Source: Blautia sp.
Lineage (GTDB): Bacteria; Bacillota; Clostridia; Lachnospirales; Lachnospiraceae
Length of the DNA stretch: 64,000 nt
Reading direction: 5' to 3'
NCBI GenBank assembly: GCA_017463155.1
Contig: JAFTPT010000011.1
Coordinates: 1-64,000 of the forward strand
Part shown: in pieces, positions 28,154 to 36,694 of the stretch
Position numbering within the stretch: the first letter of the stretch is position 1
Layout of the letters: every line of letters begins with the position of its first letter
Translations under genes and position numbers: made by a program
Notes under the pieces: model-generated
Database searches by the model: none
What the model was told of the DNA's origin: nothing
The model's input: the letters and a program-made list of their open reading frames with translations, nothing else

Positions 28154-29764
28154 ATGAAGAAAACTCAGTTCTTTAAGAAGGCCGTCGCCCTGACGGCTGC
28201 AGGTCTTCTGGCGATTGGTCCCGTGCAGGGTGTTCTGGCCGCAGAAGGTTTCTCGGAGGTCATCAGCGGGCAGCTTGACGACAAGGCCGCAGATCTGACC
28301 ACGCAGTACAATACGTATATGGACTCTCTTGAGCAGGCCGCCAAAGGCGCCGTCGCCGACTGGACCGTCTCGCTTGGCGAAACCGGCAAGATGCTGGCAG
28401 GTATGTTCCTTCCGGCCACTTCCGGTGCGCAGATCGATCTCAACTGGTTCAACGATCTCAAGATCCATCAGGAGCAGGCGATCACCGAGGACCAGATGAC
28501 GGCCAATTTCCAGTTCAGCCTGAACGACACGCCGTTTGCCAACCTGAACTCCGCCATGGATATTCCTTCCATGAAGATGTACATGGCTGTTCCGGAGCTT
28601 TTCTCTGACTATGTCGTTGTCGACATGAACAAGGCCATGGAAGAGACCGCCCAGGACACCTCCGGCATCACCGTTTCCACAAACGTTGATCCCGCCTTCT
28701 GGAGCACCTTTATCAAGATCTTCGTGAACGCAAAGGAATATCTGCCGGACGGCGAGACCTTCTCGGCAGTCATCAACCGCTATATGCATATGTTCTTTGA
28801 CCGCTTCCAGGATACCGGATCTGCTGAGCAGACGATTACAGCCGGCGGTATCGCGCAGGATTTCACGGTTTACACCGGTGAGATCAGCAACGCCGATGCG
28901 ATCGCTGCTGTCATTGATATCCTGACTGCTGCCAAGGACGATGAGGATATCAAGGGAATCATCGAAAATATCAGTACCACCCTCCCGGAGGGAACCGACC
29001 TCTACACGCAGTTCCAGAGCGGTATCGACAGCGCGCTTGCCGATATGAATCCGGACGAGGCAGACGGTTCCGTCATGACAGCCGCTCTCAGCGTTGATGC
29101 CGAGGGTGAGGTCAAGGGTACTGCCGTTTCCATCGACGGTGCTCCGATCGTTGACTTCCAGCAGACGGCCGACGGCGATTCCAGAGGCCTTTACTGCAAG
29201 ATGTTCACAGATAACGCCGAGGTCCTCAGCCTTGAGGGTGCCGGTGAGGTCCAGGATGATCTTCTGAACGGTACCTATGCGGTTTCCATCACTTCCGACG
29301 GCGAACCCATGAATCTGGATGTTATCGTCGAGAATTACAAGTATGACGAGAACACCTTCGCAGGCCAGGGTACCTACACGATCTCCATGGCGGCTCCTGC
29401 TGAGGATTCCGAGAGTGATTCCGGAATGGCTTCCATGTTCTCCCAGTTCGGCATCCAGTATGGTTTTGAGACCGCCGAGAATGCCCAGGGCGGCAAGTTT
29501 GATCTCGCAGTTGTGATGGCCGGCAGCCCCGTCCTCTCCATCGCTATGGAGACCCAGGCCGGTGAAGGCCCCGCTGCTGTTGATATCTCCGGCCTCAAGG
29601 CTTATGATATCACCAACGACGCGGATATGCAGTCCTTCATGGCCACGCTTGATATCGGTGGTTTCCTGAACAACCTGGTCAACGCAGGTGTTCCGGAAGA
29701 ACTGATCAACAGCGTTCTTGGAATCGAGGGAAGCGATACCGCCGAGGAGACTCCCGCTGCATAA
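28154..29764 (+). CDS. Secreted protein of unknown function
   Basis: I do not recognise a named family. The 536-residue product has a clear signal peptide (MKKTQFFKKAVALTAAGLLA to VLAAEG) and no LPXTG motif, membrane anchor or lipobox, so it is probably released or loosely bound. The mature part is rich in Asp, Ser, Thr and Ala with alternating strand-like segments (FSLNDTPFAN, GTYTISMAAP) and long acidic stretches, which resembles large beta-sheet lipoprotein-like carriers rather than an enzyme. No catalytic motif is evident. A very strong AGGAGGAGG site precedes the ATG and codon use is highly biased, so it is likely made in quantity. It stands alone between a promoter and a terminator-like stem. 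Confidence 0.8.
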   Translation: MKKTQFFKKAVALTAAGLLAIGPVQGVLAAEGFSEVISGQLDDKAADLTTQYNTYMDSLEQAAKGAVADWTVSLGETGKMLAGMFLPATSGAQIDLNWFNDLKIHQEQAITEDQMTANFQFSLNDTPFANLNSAMDIPSMKMYMAVPELFSDYVVVDMNKAMEETAQDTSGITVSTNVDPAFWSTFIKIFVNAKEYLPDGETFSAVINRYMHMFFDRFQDTGSAEQTITAGGIAQDFTVYTGEISNADAIAAVIDILTAAKDDEDIKGIIENISTTLPEGTDLYTQFQSGIDSALADMNPDEADGSVMTAALSVDAEGEVKGTAVSIDGAPIVDFQQTADGDSRGLYCKMFTDNAEVLSLEGAGEVQDDLLNGTYAVSITSDGEPMNLDVIVENYKYDENTFAGQGTYTISMAAPAEDSESDSGMASMFSQFGIQYGFETAENAQGGKFDLAVVMAGSPVLSIAMETQAGEGPAAVDISGLKAYDITNDADMQSFMATLDIGGFLNNLVNAGVPEELINSVLGIEGSDTAEETPAA

Positions 29765-29798
29765 GACAGTTCGATCTTAACTGAATCAACGTAAGCAA

Positions 29799-29846
29799 AG
29801 ACCTCCTGTACGGTTCCGGATTTCCGGATGTACAGGAGGTCTTATT
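29799..29846 (+). terminator. Long stem-loop after the secreted protein gene
   Basis: AAGACCTCCTGTAC pairs with GTACAGGAGGTCTT around a small CCGG-containing loop. The T-run after it is short, but the 14-bp stem placed 35 bases after the stop codon makes a terminator the likely role. Confidence 0.6.
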
Positions 29847-29859
29847 ATGCCCCGAACGC

Positions 29860-29871
29860 GGGGACGGTTCT
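29860..29871 (+). repeat. Second copy of the GGGGACGGTTCT core
   Basis: Identical to the core of the inverted repeat at 18503. It is flanked by GAACG and CGTTC, a short inverted repeat, and stands at the outer edge of the long hairpin region. Confidence 0.55.
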
Positions 29872-29902
29872 CCGTTCCGTATTTTTCATCTCGTACTTGT
29901 AC

Positions 29903-30094
29903 GCTGCGGTAATGAAGATCTCTCTGTCCGCAAGGGCCCGGGCAACGTCGAGCCGAGCTAATCTCCAACTCCAACTTACAGAACGCTCAGCAAAGGCTTC
30001 GCGTTCTGAGTTTCCGTAGGAGCTGGATCTCGTCTCTCCTAAGGACGCCCTGAAAAGCCCTTGCTTGGCAGAGATGATCTTCATTTACCTGCAG
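29903..30094. repeat. Long imperfect hairpin element 1
   Basis: Both halves of this roughly 190-base segment pair along almost their whole length. Outer arms: AATGAAGATC (29911-29920) with GATCTTCATT (30076-30085); then GCAAGGGC with GCCCTTGC; innermost CAGAACGC with GCGTTCTG near 29972-30010. Small bulges break the stem. No convincing gene lies here: the 79-codon minus-strand frame merely reads through the palindrome. It could be a structured RNA or a non-autonomous palindromic element. Confidence 0.7.
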
Positions 30095-30108
30095 CTGTTC
30101 ATTGCCAG

Positions 30109-30334
30109 TTCGCGAGAATTGCCGCAACACGGAAGGCAGAATATACCGGCTGGTGAAGGACACTTGCAGTCGACGCCCGGGATCGCGAGCATAGCTTCAT
30201 GTGCGGAGGCCGCCGTTTAGCGTAGCTGGCTTGGCCGAAGCACATGATCATAAGCGGCGCAGCGATCCCCAGGAGACAAGCGTGGCCTTCACCAGCCGGT
30301 ATATTCCTGCCTCCGTTAGCGGCATTCAAGCGAA
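30109..30334. repeat. Long imperfect hairpin element 2
   Basis: A second long palindrome lies directly beside the first. Left arm TTCGC...GAATTGCCGC...GAAGGCAG, then ATATACCGGCTGGTGAAGG (30141-30159), pairs with its complement ending GAATGCCGC...GCGAA at 30334. Inner parts GGGATCGC and GCGATCCC, CATGTGC and GCACATG also pair. It ends a dozen bases after the lon stop codon on the lon side, so it would lie in the lon 3' untranslated region. Confidence 0.7.
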
Positions 30335-30345
30335 CGTCATAAATT

Positions 30346-32616
30346 TCACAGCGAAGCCCTTCCCAGCACGTCCTTGACGTTCGTGACGGGAATGATCTCA
30401 AGCCTCTCCTTCACCTCTTCCGCTACATCCTTCAGGTCTTCCTCGTTCTCCTCCGGAATGAACACGGCCTTGATCCCGGCTCTCTGCGCGGCCATCAGCT
30501 TCTCGGGAAGCCCCCCGATCGGCTTGACAACGCCACGGAGCGATACCTCACCCGTCATGGCATACTCCGGATTGAAAGGATGATCGGTCACAAGCGACGT
30601 GATCGCCGTCGTAAGAGCGATACCGGCCGACGGACCATCCTTCGGAACGGCACCATCCGGCACATGGATGTGCAGATCGTTCTTCTCAAAAAGTTCCGCC
30701 TTGTCAGGATACATGGATTTCACCAGGCTGACAGCGATCTGGGCGGACTCCTTCATCACATCGCCCAGCTGGCCCGTGATGATGATCTTACCGTTTCCTT
30801 TGGTAAAGAGCGTCTCGATAAACAGGATCTCACCACCAGCCTGGGTCCACGCAAGGCCGGTGACGATGCCCGGCTTGTTATCCGAAAGGATATGCTCGTG
30901 ACGGATCGGCTTCATGTCGAGGAAGTCCCTGACATGGTCAGGATCGACCGTTACTTTCTCCACGTCACCCTTCACCAGCCGCACAGCTGTCACACGGCAG
31001 AGCGTATCCATGCGCTTTTTAAGGCCGCGGACACCGGACTCCCTGGTATAATCCGAGATGATCTCACGGATCGCCTCATCGGTCACCTCCAGCTGGTCCT
31101 CCCGGATCCCCATGGTCTCCATGGCCCGCGGAAGCAGATGCTTTCGCGCGATCTGGAACTTGTCCGTCGCCGTATAGCCCGGGAACGCGATCATCTCCAT
31201 ACGGTTCAGCAGCGGCTCCGGGATCGTATCCGTGGTATTGGCCGTGCAGATGAACATAACATTCGAAAGATCGTAAGGAACGTTCATATAGTGGTCTGTG
31301 AATGTATGATTCTGCTCCGGATCCAGCACCTCCAGAAGTGCGCTTCCGGGATCTCCGTTGTAGGACGAGGAAAGCTTGTCCACCTCATCCAGGACCATCA
31401 CCGGGTTGCAGACGCCGCTCTTGTGGATCCCGTCCATGATCCGCCCGGCCATGGCTCCGATGTAGGTACGCCTGTGCCCGCGGATATCCGCCTCATCCCT
31501 GACGCCGCCAAGGCTGACACGTACATATTTGCGTCCCAGGGCTTTGGCGATGCTCTGTCCGATACTGGTCTTGCCGGTACCGGGCGCCCCCACGAACAAG
31601 AGGATCGAACCCGACTGCTTCTTGTTCAGGCTCATCACGGCGATCTGCTGGATGATCCTCTCCTTGACCTTTTTGAGGCCGTAATGATCTTCATTCAGGA
31701 TCTGCTCTGCGTCGGTAAGCGAGATCTCCTGTGCCTCCGGCTGCTTCCAGTCCAGTGTGGTAAGGAAATCCAGATAGTCATAAAGCATGCCGTACTCGGC
31801 GCTGTTGCTGCCATCCTGCTTCATCCGTGAAAGGACCTTCCGGGCTTCACGGAGCGCCTCGTCCTTCATTCCGCACTCTTCGATACGCATCTCCAGCTTA
31901 CGGATATCCGACACATTCTCCGGATGCATATCATCCAGTTCCTTCTGCAGGTACTGGATCTGCTTTTTGATGGCGGCCTCCCGGTACGTCTTCTTGTAAT
32001 CGTTCTCCTGTGCACTCTCCGCCTCACTGCTGAGCCGGGAGATCTCCAGGTATTCATAGATGATCTTCTCGATCAGCTCCATACGGGCCTTCCGGCTGTC
32101 CTCCGCCAGCACCGCGTAGCGTTCCTCGTTGGAGGCGCTGAGCCACGGGGAAGCGGCCGCGATGACCTCCTCCGGAGACTGGAACTGCATGATATAATGC
32201 TTGGCGATCCCTTCCCAGCGGGTCCCCTCCATGGCCTTCAGAAGAGATGCCTTCAGGTGGTTCATATGCTCCTTTTCGACATCGGGCTCCAGGTCGGCAA
32301 TGTCAGGCCGCCTTGTCACGGTCAGTTCAAACATGTGGTCGCTCTTGATATGGATCTCATTCAGGCTGATCCTCCCCGTGGTGCGGACGATCACGTAACC
32401 GTTCTCATTCACCTCGGTCACGGAGCCGGACACCCCGATCTTGTAAAAGCTGTCATCGGTAAGGCTCACCTTGCTGTTTTCTTCCTTCATCACCATAAAG
32501 ATGACCCGTTCACCCTCCGCAGGGTCCTTGCCGGCCATCTTCTTATATGCATCCGTCTGCAGGAACACACTGGCATTCGGGACAACAGCCATATTGTATA
32601 CGGGTATTACTGTCAT
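30346..32616 (-). CDS. lon: ATP-dependent protease Lon
   Basis: The 756-residue product is a full LonA: N-terminal substrate-binding domain with coiled coil (1-250), AAA module with Walker A GAPGTGKTS near residue 344 and Walker B VMVLDEVDKL near 407, sensor and lid, then the protease domain with the Ser-Lys dyad S663 (KDGPSAG) and K706 (LPEKLMAA), 43 residues apart as in other Lon enzymes. It degrades misfolded and regulatory proteins in the cytoplasm. It is slightly shorter than the usual 770-810. GGAGGAG lies seven bases before the ATG. Regulation is visible: a consensus promoter followed by a CIRCE operator, so it should be repressed by HrcA and induced by heat. Confidence 0.97.
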   Translation of the reverse strand: MTVIPVYNMAVVPNASVFLQTDAYKKMAGKDPAEGERVIFMVMKEENSKVSLTDDSFYKIGVSGSVTEVNENGYVIVRTTGRISLNEIHIKSDHMFELTVTRRPDIADLEPDVEKEHMNHLKASLLKAMEGTRWEGIAKHYIMQFQSPEEVIAAASPWLSASNEERYAVLAEDSRKARMELIEKIIYEYLEISRLSSEAESAQENDYKKTYREAAIKKQIQYLQKELDDMHPENVSDIRKLEMRIEECGMKDEALREARKVLSRMKQDGSNSAEYGMLYDYLDFLTTLDWKQPEAQEISLTDAEQILNEDHYGLKKVKERIIQQIAVMSLNKKQSGSILLFVGAPGTGKTSIGQSIAKALGRKYVRVSLGGVRDEADIRGHRRTYIGAMAGRIMDGIHKSGVCNPVMVLDEVDKLSSSYNGDPGSALLEVLDPEQNHTFTDHYMNVPYDLSNVMFICTANTTDTIPEPLLNRMEMIAFPGYTATDKFQIARKHLLPRAMETMGIREDQLEVTDEAIREIISDYTRESGVRGLKKRMDTLCRVTAVRLVKGDVEKVTVDPDHVRDFLDMKPIRHEHILSDNKPGIVTGLAWTQAGGEILFIETLFTKGNGKIIITGQLGDVMKESAQIAVSLVKSMYPDKAELFEKNDLHIHVPDGAVPKDGPSAGIALTTAITSLVTDHPFNPEYAMTGEVSLRGVVKPIGGLPEKLMAAQRAGIKAVFIPEENEEDLKDVAEEVKERLEIIPVTNVKDVLGRASL

Positions 32617-32659
32617 GTTATCTCCTCCAGTTTTAGAAAAGTGTCACGTACGTTCCTTA

Positions 32660-32686
32660 CTAGCACTCATTTAATTCGAGTGCTAA
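32660..32686 (-). promoter_or_regulatory. CIRCE operator (HrcA site) of lon
   Basis: TAGCACTC, nine bases, GAGTGCTA: the CIRCE element with exact spacing, 17 of 18 consensus positions over the full TTAGCACTC-N9-GAGTGCTAA. It begins about five bases after the -10 box, so it covers the transcription start. HrcA normally binds it to repress chaperone operons such as hrcA-grpE-dnaK and groESL. Confidence 0.93.
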
Positions 32687-32690
32687 CAGC

Positions 32691-32719
32691 ATAGTAGCAT
32701 AGAATGTATGTTCTGTCAA
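32691..32719 (-). promoter_or_regulatory. Promoter of lon
   Basis: Perfect TTGACA (32714-32719), 17-base spacer, TACTAT (32691-32696) on the minus strand, directly upstream of the CIRCE element. Confidence 0.9.
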
Positions 32720-32765
32720 TACCCAAGTAAAACACTATGATTAATCTCCCGTTTCGGAAATATGC

Positions 32766-32806
32766 ACAAAAAAAGAGCCCGGCGCTAAAGCAGCCGAGTC
32801 TCTTCC
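32766..32806 (-). terminator. Terminator after the transglutaminase-like gene
   Basis: On the minus strand an AGAG-CTCGGC arm pairs with GCCGGG-CTCT, followed by seven T residues. It separates this gene from the lon promoter. Confidence 0.8.
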
Positions 32807-32825
32807 CAGACATTCTTTCATCGTA

Positions 32826-33626
32826 TTACAAAACCCATCTCATTTTTTCTTTATAGCGTGCACTCAGCTTGTAGACCCCGTACCTTACGCCATAATTGTT
32901 GCTGAAGCTTTTCGCCTGGGCGAACAGCGGGTCATAGACTTTTCCGTTGATCTCGGTCCAGGCATGGCCGCCTGCATTCCGGGAATCCAGGCACGCGTAG
33001 ATCTTGGTGTATCCGATGGCCGCGGCAAGGTACGCAAATGCGGTCGCGTCCGAGAGGCATGTCCCGCCCTTGCCCTGGAAATGGTCGTTGGCGTAGAGCG
33101 GCATCCACCCGGCTGCCGTTGTAAACGGTCTCTTGGTGATATAGTACTTGGCCATGACCCATTTGAAGCACTTGAGGAGCTTCTGGCTCTTGCTCATCTT
33201 CTTGGTCGTGATCTTGGCCGCAATGGATCTTGCCGTCAGGAAGGTCGAAAAGTCATACGCGTCCGTCTTGCTCATCTTTCCGCCCTTCGGCCAGTAATAG
33301 GTGCTGCCCTTCTTGTATGCCTGCAGGCGTCCCGACTCCTGGAAATAATAGGTAATTCCCTTCATCGTGTGGGTACCTGTCAGCATATAGCCGTTCTTGT
33401 TAAAATAGTACAGGTTCCCCTTGACGTTGCGAAGCTTGCATTTGACATACTTTCCGTTGACGTAGAACCGTTTTTTGCCATTCTCTGTCTTCCAGCCGCT
33501 ATAGCCCGACGATGCGGCTGCCTTGGTTGTTGCAGCCTGTGCAGGCACAGCTGCTCCCGCGACCAGCAGAAGCAATCCCAGCAGAAGCAGACATCTGAAG
33601 ATCTTCTTAGTTACTCGTTCAGTCAT
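32826..33626 (-). CDS. Secreted transglutaminase-like protein with cell-wall binding repeats
   Basis: The 266-residue product has a signal peptide (1-31, cleaved after AQA). Residues 42-115 hold aromatic/Gly repeats of the choline- or glucan-binding type (KKRFYVNGKYVK, NLYYFNKNGYMLTG, TYYFQESGRLQAYKKGSTYYW). The C-terminal half is a transglutaminase-like fold with the full triad C190 (GGTCLSDATAFAYL), H221 (GGHAWTEI) and D232 (VYDPLF). Such proteins are usually cysteine proteases or peptidoglycan-peptide processing enzymes outside the cell. Attachment is probably non-covalent through the repeats. GGGGAGAGAG precedes the ATG, and a terminator follows the gene, so it is monocistronic. Confidence 0.85.
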   Translation of the reverse strand: MTERVTKKIFRCLLLLGLLLLVAGAAVPAQAATTKAAASSGYSGWKTENGKKRFYVNGKYVKCKLRNVKGNLYYFNKNGYMLTGTHTMKGITYYFQESGRLQAYKKGSTYYWPKGGKMSKTDAYDFSTFLTARSIAAKITTKKMSKSQKLLKCFKWVMAKYYITKRPFTTAAGWMPLYANDHFQGKGGTCLSDATAFAYLAAAIGYTKIYACLDSRNAGGHAWTEINGKVYDPLFAQAKSFSNNYGVRYGVYKLSARYKEKMRWVL

Positions 33627-33818
33627 TTTTTACTCTCTCCCCGTTTATAGTTTATTATTTTTATTCGCTGATCCCGGCTTCGATCAGGTCTGCCGAGAGC
33701 CACGGAAACTTTGTCTCCTGCGGATTTGTGATCCATACAGGCTCATTATACCATTGCCCTGCCGAAATGAAAAGGCTATTATTTATGTCAAGTACCTGAA
33801 AAAACACAAGCGCCGGTC

Positions 33819-33847
33819 TTGTCCGGCAAAGCAAAATATCGTACTAT
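33819..33847 (+). promoter_or_regulatory. Promoter of the diguanylate cyclase gene
   Basis: TTGTCC (33819-33824), 17-base spacer, TACTAT (33842-33847). A short GCCGG/CCGGC inverted repeat overlaps the -35 box. Confidence 0.6.
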
Positions 33848-33890
33848 AGTTATAGCAATCATATAGCAAAAGAAGGAGGGGAAAACAGCC

Positions 33891-35018
33891 ATGACGACCG
33901 CGATCCATATTGAATTCAATACGCTTTGTCTTCTGGTATTGTTCTTTATCTCCTACCAGAGCCGGCACAATGTCAACCAGCAGATGCGCCGGATCCTTTT
34001 CCGCACCGTCATGTACGGCGTGATCGTCCAGCTGGTGCTGGATAACCTGTGGCTTCTGGTGGAAGGCCGGCTTTTCCCCGGGGCCCGGGCCGCCAACCTG
34101 GTGATCAACGCCCTCTTTTTGTCCGCCGGCGTTATTCTCGGATGTTTCTGGTACCTGTATGTCCTGGAGACCCTCGGCTATCCGATGACCTACTATCTGG
34201 AGACCGTTGTCATGCTGCCGGGCTTCCTGTTCACCTTCTACAATATCATCTCCATCTGGACAGGCTGGTCCTTTACCGTCTCACCGGACAACGTCTACGC
34301 CCACGGGCCTCTCTTCAGTATCCAGATGGTCGGAGCCTACGGAATGCTCCTGGTCTCCTTCGTTCATCTGATCCTCCGTCTGTTCACCCGGCGGAAGGGA
34401 GTCCGAAGAAGGGTCGTCTATAAGCTTCTCGGCTTTTATGTCATACCGGTCATCGGCTCTGTCATCAGCCTTTTTTATACCGGTATGCCCGGTACCTGGA
34501 CCTGCGCGGCCATCTCCATCATGCTGATCTATATCGACGATCTTGACAGCGAAGTCCTTCGGGACGGACTGACCGGTCTCAACAACCGCAAGGCGCTGGA
34601 TAATGTCTTTGCCGATTATACCCGGCAGATTTCAACGGACAACAATCTCTATCTCTTCATGATGGACCTGGATCATTTCAAAAAGATCAACGACACGCTC
34701 GGCCATTCCACCGGTGACCAGGCCCTCGTAAACGCCGCAAAGATCCTGTCCGGCTCCCTGCGCGCCGTCAGAGGCATCCTCGTCCGCTACGGCGGCGACG
34801 AATTCCTGATCATGGCCTTCTTTAAGGATGACGCCGAAGCCGATGCCTTCCGGCAGAAGATCAACGACCGGTTCGCCTCCTTTAATGTGGAGCAGGCGCT
34901 TCCCTATCGTCTGGCGGTGAGCATCGGATTTGCTTCATGGTCGGAAGGTGTGGAACTGGGGGCTCTCATCCATCAGGCGGATGAGCAGCTGTACCTGGTC
35001 AAACAGACACGTAGATAA
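33891..35018 (+). CDS. Membrane-bound GGDEF diguanylate cyclase
   Basis: The 375-residue product has a membrane part of about seven helices (residues 1-215) and a GGDEF domain (about 220-375). RYGGDEF at residues 299-305 is intact, as are DHFKKINDTLGH (metal and GTP binding) and GLNNRKAL, so cyclic-di-GMP synthesis from two GTP is expected at the inner membrane face. The product-inhibition I-site RxxD normally five residues before GGDEF is absent (RGIL there), so feedback control may be weak. AAGGAGG lies before the ATG. The sensor part is not a known ligand-binding fold that I can name. The PTS enzyme I gene follows 62 bases downstream. Confidence 0.92.
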   Translation: MTTAIHIEFNTLCLLVLFFISYQSRHNVNQQMRRILFRTVMYGVIVQLVLDNLWLLVEGRLFPGARAANLVINALFLSAGVILGCFWYLYVLETLGYPMTYYLETVVMLPGFLFTFYNIISIWTGWSFTVSPDNVYAHGPLFSIQMVGAYGMLLVSFVHLILRLFTRRKGVRRRVVYKLLGFYVIPVIGSVISLFYTGMPGTWTCAAISIMLIYIDDLDSEVLRDGLTGLNNRKALDNVFADYTRQISTDNNLYLFMMDLDHFKKINDTLGHSTGDQALVNAAKILSGSLRAVRGILVRYGGDEFLIMAFFKDDAEADAFRQKINDRFASFNVEQALPYRLAVSIGFASWSEGVELGALIHQADEQLYLVKQTRR

Positions 35019-35080
35019 GCAAATTCATATACAGAAAGGATGTTCAGTTTGAAATACCTTCAAAAGGATGAAAATCTCTG

Positions 35081-36694
35081 ATGAAACGATTTGAATGCAG
35101 AACAGCCCAGCCTGGATTTGCCGCCGGGCAGGCATTTGTGATACCGTCCGGCCAAACCGGAGAATACCGTCCGGGAACGCCGGAGGAGGAAGCGGCCCGG
35201 CTTGAAAAAGCCGCGGAGGCTATGAACCGGCAGCTGAAAGCCGCTCAGGCACAGGGCGCATCGGTAGATACCGCTCTTATCGACGCCGAGATGATGATCC
35301 TGAACGGCGATGAGTTTCTCGGGGCGGCACGGCGCAGCATCCTGGGGGAGGATCTTAGCGCACCGGATGCCGTGACCCATGCAGCGGATAAGCTGTGCGA
35401 GATGTTTTCCGAAAGTGGTACGGATTATATCCGGGAACGATGCGAGGACATCCGTGGCCTTGCCTCCGCCCTGAACGCGCAGATCACCGGAAATGATTCC
35501 GAAATCCCTTCGGAGCCGTTTATCCTGGTTGGCAGTGAGCTGAGCCCGGGACAGATCCTGATGACCGGGACCGGGTCCATCCGCGGGATCCTCACCGAGA
35601 CAGGCTCTCCCACCTCCCATGTTTCGGTCCTTGCCGGAAATCTCGGTATCCCCTACCTGTTTGGTCTGAAAGACCTTCCCGAAAAAGTACAGGACCGTGA
35701 CTACCTGATCCTGGATGGAGACGACGGCACTGTCTGTGTCGATCCCCCTGAAGAAACGATCCGGGAGGCCGAAAAGCGGCAGGCAGAAGTCCTGCAGGCC
35801 CTGGAAGCCCAGCGTACGCTTGCCGCCGGGGAAAAGACCCGCACGATCATCTGCGCGAACATCTCCCGCGCGGAGGAAGCAGACAATCTTCTGGAGGCCG
35901 GTGCCGACGGGATCGGTCTGTTCCGCTCGGAGCTCCTGTTCCTGAACAGTGAACAACCGCCGTCCGAGGAAGAACAGTTCCTCGCCTACCGGCATGCCGC
36001 CGAGGCCATGAAGGGGCGGAATGTCGTGATCCGGACGATGGATATCGGGTCTGACAAGCATGCCGCCTGGCTTTCAATGCCCGAAGAGATTAATCCTGCA
36101 CTTGGCCTTCGGGGTCTACGTGTATCCCTGGAGCACAAGGAGCTGTTCCGCACACAGCTGCGCGCATTGCTGCGCGCCGCCGTACACGGAAGCATTCAGA
36201 TCATGGTTCCGATGGTGGCTTCCGTATGGGAATTGGATGAAATACAGGAAGAGATCCGGATCGCAGAAGAAGAACTGAAGCAGCGGGACGTCCCGTACAG
36301 GATCCCGGAGCTCGGCGTGATGATCGAGACGCCGGCTGCGGTCATGATCGCACCGGCTCTGGCACAGAAAGCGCGCTTTTTCAGTATCGGCACCAATGAT
36401 CTGACCCAGTATACCCTCGCGGTGGACCGGGAGGCGCGTGGGATGGACCGTTATTTTGATCCGCTGCACGAGGCGGTGCTTCGCATGATCTCCCTGACTG
36501 TCGAGGCCGCACATCAAAAACAGATCCCGGTCGCCGTCTGTGGGGAGCTGGCCGGGGATCCGCGCGCGGTCGAGCAGCTGATCCGCATCGGTGTCGACGA
36601 ACTGTCCGTATCTGCCGCCAAGCTCTCCCGCGTGCGCAGCCAGGCTGCGGAGGCCGAAGAAAAGCTTGCCGAAGAAGCAAAATCCAAAAAGTAA
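35081..36694 (+). CDS. ptsI: PTS enzyme I (phosphoenolpyruvate-protein phosphotransferase)
   Basis: The 537-residue product is a complete enzyme I: the N-terminal domain with active-site H180 in GSPTSHVSVLA, and the C-terminal PEP-binding barrel with GIGLFRSELLF, FSIGTNDLTQY and C487 in VCGELAGD. It takes phosphate from PEP and passes it to HPr. It is slightly shorter than the usual 570. No ptsH or sugar permease lies nearby, and its spacing behind the cyclase gene suggests cotranscription. The frame after its TAA continues as a recognisable EIIA sequence, so it may once have been fused to or followed by an EIIA domain. Confidence 0.94.
   Translation: MKRFECRTAQPGFAAGQAFVIPSGQTGEYRPGTPEEEAARLEKAAEAMNRQLKAAQAQGASVDTALIDAEMMILNGDEFLGAARRSILGEDLSAPDAVTHAADKLCEMFSESGTDYIRERCEDIRGLASALNAQITGNDSEIPSEPFILVGSELSPGQILMTGTGSIRGILTETGSPTSHVSVLAGNLGIPYLFGLKDLPEKVQDRDYLILDGDDGTVCVDPPEETIREAEKRQAEVLQALEAQRTLAAGEKTRTIICANISRAEEADNLLEAGADGIGLFRSELLFLNSEQPPSEEEQFLAYRHAAEAMKGRNVVIRTMDIGSDKHAAWLSMPEEINPALGLRGLRVSLEHKELFRTQLRALLRAAVHGSIQIMVPMVASVWELDEIQEEIRIAEEELKQRDVPYRIPELGVMIETPAAVMIAPALAQKARFFSIGTNDLTQYTLAVDREARGMDRYFDPLHEAVLRMISLTVEAAHQKQIPVAVCGELAGDPRAVEQLIRIGVDELSVSAAKLSRVRSQAAEAEEKLAEEAKSKK

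Noticed and set aside
29845-30084. 79-codon minus-strand frame over hairpin element 1
   Set aside because: The frame reads through both arms of a palindrome and shows no family resemblance or ribosome binding site.
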